DNA of 64,000 nt. It comes from Guillardia theta CCMP2712 (taxonomy: Eukaryota; Cryptophyceae; Pyrenomonadales; Geminigeraceae). Positions 11,140 through 20,924 of this stretch are shown here, piece by piece. Within the stretch, counting starts at the first letter, position 1. Each line of letters begins with the position of its first letter. The notes beneath the pieces are model-generated. The model saw only the letters and a list, made by a program, of their open reading frames with translations, had not been told where the DNA came from and did not search any database. A program made the position numbers and the translations under genes. The stretch spans positions 874,533-938,532 of the forward strand of contig NW_005434668.1 in assembly GCF_000315625.1 (NCBI RefSeq), written 5' to 3'.

Positions 11140-11990
11140 TGATGCACGGACCCCACCACCTCCTTGAAATGTGGGTACTGAAGAACCAGAGGAAAGCAAC
11201 CAGGGGGTGGGTGGGGTATCCACAGTGCTTCTGGTTGGAGGGGAGGGGTACATAATTTTGTTGACTGAACGTTTAAGGATAATTACCGGGGTTCTTTTAG
11301 TTAAATGTACCGGTGTAAATACATACGATGGGGTCCAAGGGTACAAAGGTGGAAGGCGGGGAATTCCTCTTAAATTTTTTATTACTCTTGTGGTAACTAG
11401 GGTGGTCTGTATCCACATGCAGAGGGTCCATAGTTTTTAGAGCCTTACAGCGTCCTAGGAAGGTGTAACCAAGGTTATAGCAAGACTTATAGTCATCAAT
11501 AATAAAATAGTCCGAAGTGATTTTTTAATAAAGGGGTGGCGCGATTCGAGGGGGTAGGGTAACGATGTAAGGGGGTGCAACATGAACCAAGGAGGTAAAA
11601 CCAGGGTAATGTAAATTAGGTGGGGTACTAGTGCCAGTAGCTGGCAGGGTAGGGGTACAATCCCTCGAATTACTACTGGCGGAGTTGCTGTCAAAGGGGG
11701 TACCCCTATGTCGAGGACTCTGCCACAGGGGTGATCCTACCAGGGTAGGGTGGGAACAATTGGGGTAGGTAGTGTTTGTCGGAAAGATTGTAGTGGGTGG
11801 GGGTGGATAGTGAAGGGGTAGTTGTAAGACATGCCCGAGAGAGGTGGCATGGCGGAGTAGAGCAGGCAGAAGCCGAGGAGGATTTGAAAGCGACAGAAGA
11901 TCAACAAGTGAGTGTGTGAGAGTACAAACTCTCTTGCCCGTCGCTCTTGTCCCTTCCCCATGTCATGGCCGACGCTTTCTCTCCACTTCA
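11140..11990. repeat. GGGGTA-rich island 1
   Basis: About 700 bp in which GGGGTA, GGGTA and AGGGTA words recur every 10-30 bases on the plus strand (for example GGGTGGGTGGGGTATCC, GGGGGTAGGGTAACG, CAGGGTAGGGTGGG). It is degenerate rather than a perfect tandem and has no coding signal. It fills the gap between the helicase and the CDC14-CNB gene. G-quadruplex formation is possible from the sequence. Confidence 0.7.
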
Positions 11991-12323
11991 AACCATGAGC
12001 TTGCTCGTAAGCAGGAGAGGACTGTACGTGTGTGTTTTAATCTCCCCCCTGCACAATGCATTGTTGATTGTTTCAAAAAAAAACTATCTCATTCTTGTAA
12101 TGCTTGCGTGATGGTTTGTTTTCTATGTTCACCTTGATCCACATCTCCTGATTGTCAGAGTGATGAGGGGTCCCATTTGATCTTGATTCGTGCCAATCCT
12201 GATCCTCCATAATTTCGGTGGTTTCATTTAGCCATCCCTGACATTGCTCCCTTCGTTTTCAGGCGAACCAAATAATTTAGGAGAAAGGTCGTGGTAGGAG
12301 CGTCGAAAGGCTGGAGTGGAAAC

Positions 12324-15040
12324 ATGCCTGTCACGAAATCTGGCCTTCCTGAAGCCCTGAGGAACATGATTTCTTCAGTCAAAAGCTCGAAGGGTACGAT
12401 TAGCAAAGAAGAAGTAGAGGAGCGAAGGAAAGCGCTTGCACATGACACCGACGGAATGATGAAGGCAAGGAAGCGGTTGAATAGTTTGCCAGATTCTCCG
12501 AGCGAATATCCTGGCATGAGCAACTCCCAGTTGAGCAAAGCGACATCTGAGATCTTGGATTCGATGTCTCCCAAGACACGGAACCAGTGCGTTGCTCGTA
12601 TGAAGGCCCGGGCTTTCAATGCCGGTGAAGTGATTATTGAAGAAGGGGCGATAGGGACCTCGATGGTAAGGCTGTTGTCTGATCACCTTGATACTCACTA
12701 TTTCAATTCTTCAGTACTTCATCGACGTAGGCCACGCTATTGCTGTGAAGAACGGTAAAGTTCTGCAATCGCTTGCGAGTGGAGATTATTTCGGCGAGAT
12801 TTGCTTCATTGCAACGGTTACCAATTTCCTCGAAAGGAGTGGTGTCCGGACAGATACTCGTCAGATGGAAAAGTGTGTTGGATGCGGCATCTACAGAGTT
12901 GCCTCGATTCAAGCCACAGAGGACTGTCGATGCCTCGAGCTCAATGTCAAGGATTTCATGGTCGTCATTCAAGAAGACCCAGCAGGTTTGAGAGCGATTC
13001 TCGGGTGAGGCTTTCTTTCTTCGCTTCTCCTTGTTCAACTCATCCTCATATTTCAGGATTCTTTCTCAAGTTGCATCGCGAAGAAGTGAAAGGGCCAAAT
13101 CTTGCACAGCACAATCTGCCGAGAATGAGCCTGTCCAAAGAAGTAGCAGGGACGATTTGCTCATCCACAGATCAGCAAGCTCAGAATTGGGTGTTGTCAG
13201 ATTACCCGCAACTTCGCCAGAACCCTCCAATACAAAAGGTCCAAGAACTTCAAGTGAATCTCCCACGAGATTCAGACCAGAATTCAACCAACCTGGGCAC
13301 AGCGGGAGGCACGCTTGTGACATGGATCTACACAAGAAAGGGAGTTCCACGCCTTCGAAGGTGCCGGCTTCAGTCAACCCCGCTGATAATCCCTTCCTGC
13401 ATAAATACCTTAAGAGCAAAGCAAGTTGCGACTTGTTTGACAACTTGTCTGAGCGCAGCAGGTTCCATTGTTTTCAAGCCATGAATCTTGTCAAATTCAA
13501 GGCGGGTGAATGTATTGTGAAAAAAGGAAGCCTAGGAACCACCATGTATTTCATTGACTATGGAAAGGTGAATGCAGTCGTGGAGGGGAAAGTCGCCCAG
13601 TCCTTGGAAAGTGGAGACTTCTTTGGTGAGATGAGTTTCCTCGCAACGTGCAGGAAAAGAATCAAAGAAAGCTCTGAGACAGACTCCACCCATCTACGTG
13701 CTTGCGATGTTGTCGCACAAATCGATGCTGGGTGTTGGGAGCTTACCGTTGAAGATTTCCTAAATTCCTTGAATTCTGATTTGGCTGGGAATCGTGAGGC
13801 TCTAAGGGTGCTTGCTAAGTGCGCAGAGAAACGAAGAGCGAATATTCACCGGCTTGAAAGTGCAAAACCTGGAGAACCAGAACCTGAGCCCCCAGCGCAT
13901 ATTGCTGCAAGATCCAAGCCTGCTCCCGAAACCATGGAAGAGATAGAGTATGGTGTGATCCACCCTCTGTTACCCAACCGACTCTCCTTCACCATCCACA
14001 AGGATCAGGGCCAGACGAAGGTGGAGATTGTCAAGAATCGAAAACTCTTTTTCTTTTCGAGCACCTTTCACGAGTCATACGTTCCTTACTGTGACGATTT
14101 TGGACCTGTGAACCTTGCGGCTGTGTATGAGTTCTGCAAGTACATGCAAGAGAAACTTCAGGATCCTCGACTTGCGAATCGACAACTTGTTTATTACGCA
14201 GAAAGAGATGTTGCTTTACGAACCAACGCTGCCTTTTTGCTTGGAACCTATTTGATTGTAGTCGAACAGTGGACCCCAGAGGAAGCGGCTTTGGCGTTTG
14301 CTTCGATGGGGAAAAGGCTCTTCGTTCCGTTCCGAGACGCTACCTACCAGCCGCCGACCTTTCATCTGTCTCTGCTCGATTGCCTACGAGGTCTGAAGGC
14401 TGCGATGACTGCTGGTCTCTTCGACTACGAATCCTTCGACGTGAATCGCTACCTCTTCCTGGACAATCCAGCTCAGTACGACCTGCATCAACCGTGCCCG
14501 AAATTCATCGCCTTTCGTGGGCCCGACAGCCAGGATGCTCGGATGCTTCGTCCTGAAGCTTACAGCCAGATCTTTCATACGCTCAAAGTCTCTGCTGTGG
14601 TGAGGCTTAACGAGGCCTCGACGTATGATGCGGAAGAATTCAAGAAGAATGGGATTCGCCATTACGACATGGAATTCGAGGACTGCACGACTCCGCCTGC
14701 CAAGCTCGTTGACCGCTTCTTGTCCCTCTGCACCTCAGAAAAGGGAGTGGTGGCTGTGCACTGCAAGGCAGGGTTGGGCAGGACGGGAACTCTCATCGCC
14801 CTGTGGATGATGCGCAAGTACCAGTGGACCGCCAGGGACTGCATCGCCTGGCTCCGTATTGTGAGGCCAGGCAGCATCATCGGCGTCCAGCAGCAGTACC
14901 TGGTAGCATGCGAGGAGAGCATGAAGAAAGGAGCGAAGCTGCCGGAGCCTGAGGAGGTTGAGAAGTTGTTGGCAGGAGGATCAGCCTCCAAGATGGCAAA
15001 ACAGGTAGAGCTGGGAATGCTCAACAGGAGAGATCGGTAA
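12324..15040 (+). CDS. CDC14-type dual-specificity phosphatase with two N-terminal cyclic-nucleotide-binding domains
   Basis: Exons 12324-12665, 12715-13004 and 13057-15040 join in phase (871 residues). Residues 80-205 and 330-455 are cNMP-binding domains. CNB1 has AGEVIIEEGAIGTSMYFID, phosphate-cassette start GDYFGEICFIA and, after an insertion of about 30 residues, RVASIQA, where the family has RAA. CNB2 has AGECIVKKGSLGTTMYFID and GDFFGEMSFLA with a similar insertion, but no Arg (CDVVAQIDA). From residue 504 comes the full two-domain CDC14 fold: the N-terminal pseudo-phosphatase half (FFSSTFHESYVPYCDDFGPV) and the catalytic loop HCKAGLGRTGT (Cys780 nucleophile, CX5R). CDC14 counteracts CDK phosphorylation in mitosis and at cilia. 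The CNB fusion suggests control by cAMP/cGMP, which is inference. ATG 12324 is the first in frame; an upstream 5' exon is possible. Confidence 0.92.
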
Positions 15041-15729
15041 TTCCGAATTGCGCTTCTCATAATTTTGTAATTCAACGCGTGATCAAGTGATATTATTCTC
15101 CTCTTGTCATTCATTCGAACCTTGTCAGCCCTACACTGTACTGATTTTTCGAACCCATGACAACCCTTGCCTCAGGGCTACAGCCAGATGACTACCAGTA
15201 CGCGCGAACCCCCATCCTACATCACAGAACCGTGAGCATCGTTTTCGAGCATATCAGGCTTGAATGTCTGCTGTACTCCGGCCGGGACATTCCATCATGG
15301 AAGGCCCAGCAAGACATCAGCTGGCAAGCTAAGGGCCCCGTAGTCGGCAAAAACTTAAAGCCGGTGGCAATCCTAGAGGCCTCAACCTCAGATGCCTGGC
15401 CCACCTCACCCACCAACATTTCATCTGCCAGCCTGTCTGACACAGAGGGGCAGTGGGAAGAGCCCGACCAGCAGAACAGAACTGGGAAAGGGAAGTGAAG
15501 AGAGGGAGAGGAGACAAAAAGGAGGATAGAGATGTTCGAAAAACAAGGCGGGGGGGAGAAAGGGGGGTACTGGAAGAAAGTAGGTGCGATAGTTCACACA
15601 TGCTTGAAAAGAATTTTCTCACCTGAATCTCGCAGGCACGTTGCTTTCTCCAGTACCTCTCAGCGTTCTTTGATTCATGGTCCCTCACTTTGTTCTGATC
15701 AAGGAATTTCACCCATGCTCATGATCTAC
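15041..15729. other. Convergent 3' region
   Basis: Lies between the 3' ends of the CDC14-CNB gene (+) and the methyltransferase (-). A 113-codon frame at 15157-15498 resembles nothing known and is probably untranslated sequence. 15480-15580 is purine-rich. Nothing else is seen. Confidence 0.4.
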
Positions 15730-16956
15730 TCATCCTGTGTTCGAACTCATGTCCTCAAGTTGTCGACCAAGCCTCCGACGAATCGCTTGTCTCTGTTTCT
15801 TCCTGAGCCGCCTCCTTTCAGGATCGAACATTGCTCGCATTTTCTGAGGAAGATCACGAAGCTTCTGCACAAGCTGCGGTCGCCGCTCGAGCTCGAGATG
15901 TTGCAGAATCCAATTACGGAAAGCTCGGATCGCAAGGGGGTTAAGCTTCCCCATGTCTATGAACCAGAATGACACAAAAGGAGAGGTCTTCTTCTCCCTG
16001 GACCCTCGAGCTCCAGCCGGCGAGATGTACCTGAATAGCAGTCAATCATGAAGGTACTTGAGGGGAGAAGTCGATTCTTACTCATATCGGTTGGGCGGGA
16101 TCACGTAGAAAGGTCGAACTCCACTCTTCAGCATCTTCTCATAGTAGTCTTTGGTGTAGACGTAGTTTGGGACAAGCACCATCCATGGCTTCTCACAGCT
16201 CGAGCAGAAACTGAAAAGGCGCTCAATGTGGTCGTTACTGTATGGAGGGTTTGTAACCAGAACGTCGAATGGCGGCGTTGTGCCTTGTTTCACCGCCTCA
16301 TAAAAATCTTCATTCTTGTTATAAACATGCTGGAAGCCTCTGTCTCGTAGATTCTGTGCCACTAGTCCATTGCAATAATATGGATCGTATATCATCAGCT
16401 CGTCCGCCCTCTTGCCGATGTTCGATGCGATGGCGAGCAACACCGGAACTATATCGTCGTAGGCCTCCCCGGGAGTTTCGCAATGATCTTGATGCTCAAC
16501 CGAAAACTTGTGCTGGATTTTGCCTCCTCCTTTCGGTCCAACTTTCTTCCATGGTGTCGATCGCACACTCTCGGACTTATTTCTGTTGCCAGACTTGATG
16601 GCCAGGAGCTTGGCCAGGAGCCTATGTAGGAAAAGGTGGTCATGGAATCGAAAGCAGAAAGCAAACAGAGGATGGGAGGACGAGGTATCCATACATATCG
16701 TCAGAATAGTGCTGCATGGAAACCGAGAAAAGAACAAGAAGGAAGGGCTGCAAGAGTGCAGCAAAGGAAGGAGCAGCACGAGCTGCAGTGTGAACAAGCG
16801 GTGGACAGCGGAGGGGCTGTATGTGAAGGAGGAGGAGCAGTATCGATCATGGAGGGGCTATGAGACGAGAAGGACAGGAGCAGGAGGATGGCACAGGAGC
16901 AGGCGCGCAAAGGGACAGCATATCGGTTTTTCTTACTTTTCCTTGGCCGAGGCCAT
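15730..16956 (-). CDS. Putative SAM-dependent methyltransferase with NPPY motif
   Basis: Exons (minus) 16956-16937, 16621-16082 and 16030-15730 join in phase (286 residues; starts MASAKEK, ends MSSNTG). The first exon codes seven residues including the split Lys codon; its donor is GTAAGA. The central region has ELMIYDPYYCNGLVAQNLRD, which fits a Rossmann motif I region, and FDVLVTNPPYSNDHIERLF, the [DNS]PP[YFW] catalytic motif of N6-adenine and N5-glutamine methyltransferases. It then reads KPWMVLVPNYVYTKDYY. The C-terminus is strongly basic (RRRLRKKQRQAIRRRLGRQ), suggesting nucleic-acid binding or nuclear location. The substrate is unknown: DNA or RNA adenine, or protein glutamine. The fold assignment is fairly sure, the substrate is not. 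Confidence 0.75.
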
Positions 16957-16969
16957 GGCGTAAAAATAT

Positions 16970-17265
16970 GATCTGGGTACCCCACTCAAGCCCACCACTG
17001 ACCCCCTTGTATTTAGAGACACCCTACCCCCACGAAAGTATGGCAAACAGATACACACCCGTACCTACCTCTACCAGCGGATGCCCAGAACCCCACCCCT
17101 CATCTACAATCATCCACCCACCCTTCAATCCAACCACCTACCCCTTCATCTTTTACAGATTCAATTGTACCCCTACCCTTGATATCAAGGAACACTACCC
17201 CATGTTATCACACGGAATTCCTGCCAAAGTACACCCGTACCCCCCGATATGGTAACCTTTTCGGG
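16970..17265. repeat. GGGGTA-rich island 2 (C-rich on plus strand)
   Basis: TACCCC/ACCCC words throughout (GACACCCTACCCCCACG, ACCCCTACCCTTGATATC, CACCCGTACCCCCCG). It fills the space between two divergent starts: the methyltransferase ATG (16956, minus) and the DUF2997 ATG (17292, plus). Confidence 0.7.
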
Positions 17266-17291
17266 TGGGTCCACATCCTAGTGTCCTGTCC

Positions 17292-18088
17292 ATGCTGAGG
17301 CTGGCGGCTGTTGCAGCAACCATCATGGCTGCAGAGGCGTTCATGATGAACCCCTCCTGCATGCTCCCAAGGTCTGAACGACATCTCTTCATGCGCCTCG
17401 CTTCCCCTCCTCTGCCATCTCCTTGACTATCATCGAGGCTGCCAGCTCTCTTTGTGAGCAATTACCATTTGGTTCATCATTCTGAATTGCACCAATACTA
17501 CACCCATCTGTCTGATTCTCTGTATTTACATTTTTCTTCCTTGAAACGCAATACCCGTGTCAACCCTCTGCTCTTTCGCGACCATCACAGACTCTTGATC
17601 GCAACCAGACTGGGTTCACCTGAAGTTTTGCTGAATGTTTCTGGTTTGCAGCAAAGCCCATGCTGTTGCCAGGAGCAGCTGCCAGCGCATTCCACTCCGC
17701 AAAACCAACTTGAGGTAGGAGCTTGTTGCTGGGGAACCAAGTAGAAAAAGGTTTTCCTCACCGAAAACGCGGCAGGATGGGCATCGAGCAACTGGAGTTC
17801 ATCATTCACCCTGATGGGCGTGTGGAGGAGAAGGTGACGGGGGTGAAAGGAAGAGAGGTAGTCCTTCAGCGGTGACATGCACAGATATCTGATGTTGGTG
17901 TCTCCTACCAGTGCCTCAAGATCACCGAAGAGATCGAAGAGTCCCTGGGCAAGGTTGTACATACGGAGTCGACGCCGGAGATGTTCGAGGAGAAGGTGGT
18001 CATCCAGAATGTTGAGAATGTTAAGGAGGGCACTGGCTCCTGGAACGGCGGCGGTGAAGCCAACCAGGGCTCTTGGACGCAGTATTAA
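17292..18088 (+). CDS. Nucleus-encoded, plastid-type DUF2997 protein
   Basis: Four exons, 17292-17371, 17652-17714, 17776-17857 and 17912-18088, join in phase (133 residues). Residues 1-17 form a signal peptide (MLRLAAVAATIMAAEAF) followed by MMNPS and an Arg/Lys/Ser-rich transit-like stretch ending RKTNLRM. The mature part, MGIEQLEFIIHPDGRVEEKV then TGVKGRECLKITEEIEESLG, is the small cyanobacterial/plastid DUF2997 domain, whose function is unknown to me. The C-terminus adds a Val/Asn-rich and Gly-rich tail (NGGGEANQGSWTQY). Exon 1 uses a weak donor (GTCTGA), but phase and residue continuity support it. A cyanobacterial-derived plastid gene moved to the nucleus is inference from the leader plus domain. 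Confidence 0.82.
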
Positions 18089-18325
18089 AACGTAACTTAT
18101 GAGGATTGAATGAAGTAGTTGACAGTAACGCTGGAATGGTCAACAGCTGGCAACTGGTAGAGAAGTCTGGAAAATTCACGGTTTGTTCCAAGAGGATATC
18201 AAGTTTCAGGCTTCTTTAACAAGATTTGAAATTTCTTGTTCCCCAATTTGACCTGGACGTTTTGCACCAAGATGTTGCACGCGATGTCGATCGGCAAACG
18301 AGGGAACTGATATCAAGGTTCACTT

Positions 18326-19098
18326 CTAGCCTGTAGCAAAGTCTTCACAGCACACCTGCTCTCCCTGCGCGATCTCCAAAGTCTCTGGGACACCACCGAG
18401 AAACCATGCGACAGAAGCGTGGAAGTGCATATCTTCGTAATAGGGCTGTAGCTTGAAGCTTCGCAGGACTTCGTCGGTAGTTTTCACTGCAACGACACAG
18501 AAAGCGAACTACGGTCAGGATCAATGAGAAACATGTTGAACAGATTACCTATCTTTAGCATCTCGTCTTCGACAGGCCTGACCGTCATGCAAACGAAGGA
18601 GCGGGTTCCTTCTTCGTTGCTGAGGAGCTCCACCGCTGACATCTTCATGTGGAACGAGGGGATTGAGTGCAGAGCCTTGCGCAACCTGTTCACCAGCGGC
18701 TGTATCTGATGCCTCTTCACCACTAGCGTGCGGCTGAGGCTGATGTGCATCTCATCCAGGGTGATCCTGTGCAAAACTACCTCGCTCGGCAATTTTTTTC
18801 TGGCATTGTCAAAGACCTGCATCGCTAGTGTTTGTAGTTCTGGTACCTGCTTCAGAGAGACGAAAACGAAACCAGCATAATTGCCTTCAACATGAGGGAA
18901 AGAACGAATTCTTCCATCGCTTGCCACTTGTGCATTGAACATCAGATCCCCCTGTCCTCCTGATCCTTCAGTCTCCGACTCCGCCTGCGATTTCAACTTG
19001 TCGTTTTCGCATCTGCTCGATTGCTCTTTGTCCCTATTGACATCTTCGGCATCACTATCACTGTCAGAGTAGGCCTCTAAAGCACCAAGTGCGCTCAT
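18326..19098 (-). CDS. USB1: U6 snRNA 3'-5' exonuclease USB1 (2H phosphodiesterase)
   Basis: USB1 (Mpn1) trims and caps the 3' end of U6 snRNA in the spliceosome pathway. Exons (minus) 19098-18549 and 18486-18326 join in phase (236 residues). The two 2H motifs are present: HISLSRT in exon 1 and HASVAW in exon 2, both HxS/T type. FPHVEGNYAGFVFVSL is the typical start of the domain, after an acidic Ser/Asp-rich N-terminus (MSALGALEAYSDSDSDAEDV). Unspliced reading would stop at 18484 and lose the second catalytic His, so the 62-bp intron is required. Spacing and length fit the family. Confidence 0.9.
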
Positions 19099-19484
19099 TG
19101 TTCGCCTCCAGCTTCTTCAAGTTCAAATCGATAAGACCGGTGGATTTATTCCAAACCTTGAAACATATTGCACTAATACTTAACAATTCCGAACATTTCC
19201 AGAAAGATTGGCGTTACACGAATGATACCAATTCCAAACAATGTGACAATGGCAGAGGATAAGGCTTGGGACTTTGCCATGCTTTTCACTTCTGTTGGTG
19301 TCATACCAAACCATCATCAGTCAGTAGGGTGTATCACAATCAGATATCGGATGCAAGGAGTGTGGAGGGACAAGAGAGTGAAAGGAGGAATAGACAAATG
19401 GAGTTGGGGGAGGAGGGAAGAAAAGAGCAAGGAAAAGATGCTTGTTCCTCAACCCTCTGCCTCACCTGGCGAGCAAGGTTCAGG

Positions 19485-19665
19485 CATCATCATGGCTGCA
19501 GCGGCTCGAGACGATTCTTTACTCAACTCGCTTCGGGCGAGTTTAGTCGGTCCGATCGACCGAGGCCCCCGGCCCCCCCCCGGCGGCGTAAGGTCCGGGG
19601 CCCGCACTCCCGGTGGCATGCCAGTGACGGCCCGGCCGGCAAGAGCGGCCGACATTATTGAATGC
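19485..19665. repeat. GC-rich island (family member 2)
   Basis: Starts after CATCATCATGGCTGCAGCGG and includes GGCCCCCGGCCCCCCCCCGG and GACGGCCCGGCCGGC. It is directly followed by a GGGGTA island, the same order as at 10605/11140. There is no coding potential. Confidence 0.5.
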
Positions 19666-19689
19666 GTATGGGTTCAAATTGGATAGGAC

Positions 19690-19965
19690 AAAGTCGACAA
19701 ACGGGGGGTGGGGTTGAAAAGGGTTCACTCCATGACTGGGTAGAAGTGGTGGAAACAAGGGGTAGGAGTAACGGTGTTTCCATAATTGAGGGGTAGGGTA
19801 TTGGGCCTCGTATGTTGCTAACGCGTGGTAGGGTAGTAGTCCTACAGATTGTAGGGGTGTAAATCAAGGGAAATAAGGGGGTACAGGCATGATGGGAAGG
19901 AAAAGTCACTACGGGGTGACTCAACCACTAGGGGTAGGGTAGTCGAGGAGGGGTAAAGGTGGACC
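19690..19965. repeat. GGGGTA-rich island 3
   Basis: G-rich on the plus strand: GGGGTGGGGTTG, AGGGGTAGGGTATTGG, GGTAGGGTAGTAGTCC, AGGGGTAGGGTAGTCG. Degenerate spacing, non-coding. Confidence 0.7.
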
Positions 19966-20924
19966 GCCAAGTTAAGTTTTCCAACATGCTGGAATTCAGA
20001 AACAGAAAGCGGAGGAGGAGGAGGAGAGGGGGAGGGAGGAGAAGGAAATTGATTGCAGGAGAAAGATCAGGATTTGTGCCAAGATACAGAAATGAAAGAA
20101 AAAGATCGCGATGAAGTGAAAATAATGCTGTAAGGGCAGGAAGCAGGACGAGTGAGGGGCAAAACAGCTGATCGGTTGTCAACCGAAATGAATTTTACTA
20201 GCAGATTGTGAAGGATTCGGGGGATGGAGGGGGGGAGGGGGGAGGGGACGAGATGAGTTATCTTCCCAGATAGACATAATTGAAGAACCTCCACACAACT
20301 TGAACTAGAATAAGGTGCAATGGGGAATCTTCATTCTAGGTACACCCCAAGACAACAAGAAAGGGAGTGGCAGACGATCGTAACTTGGCACTGTCACTTG
20401 ATGCATTGATGTGCATTCATCATATGGTCGTTCCTGTGACTGAATCGCATGTTGTGCAGCTCTGCCTGAAGGAAGGTAGCTGGGATGATTGTTAGGGCCT
20501 CAACGGATTGAAGAAAGACATAAATCCACTTCACAAGCTTGCTCGTCCGGGACAAGCACAGAAGGGGGCTCCTGTGATGGAGCAGAGACAACGTGATTGG
20601 TTCCAAACTTTCAGAGAGCATCGTAGGTTGGAGGGCAGTGCACACAACCGGGCGCATGCAATCCTGCCTTTCCCATGTCGAGGATCAGCGAAGGAAGGAG
20701 CGGCAAGGAGGAGGGTCCATGGGTTTGACCTCAGGAGGACGCCCTTGTGGGTGATGACGAGATTGCTGCTCTCAGTGTGGAGCTTTCGGGATATGCTGCA
20801 GGAAGCCCTTAAGCAGCTGTTGACACATGTATTATATGTTTTACTTACTAACTCCAAGGGAGAATCATCCAAGTACCTGAGAAGAACTTTTCTGTAACAT
20901 CTTCACTCCTTTCTCCGTGCAGTA

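Larger units (their letters stand above)
19099..20920. other. Intergenic region with repeat islands
   Basis: Between the divergent USB1 and GPR180-like genes. It contains a GC-rich island (19490-19660) and a GGGGTA island (19690-19960). 19980-20300 is purine-rich. 20500-20890 has overlapping ORFs on both strands with no recognisable family; an upstream exon of the receptor gene may lie here, for example the frame after ATG 20755 (MTRLLLSVWSF). Confidence 0.5.

Noticed and set aside
11140-11850. Internal telomere tract
   Set aside because: GGGGTA words are irregularly spaced and mixed with unrelated sequence; there is no perfect TTAGGG- or TTTAGGG-type tandem.
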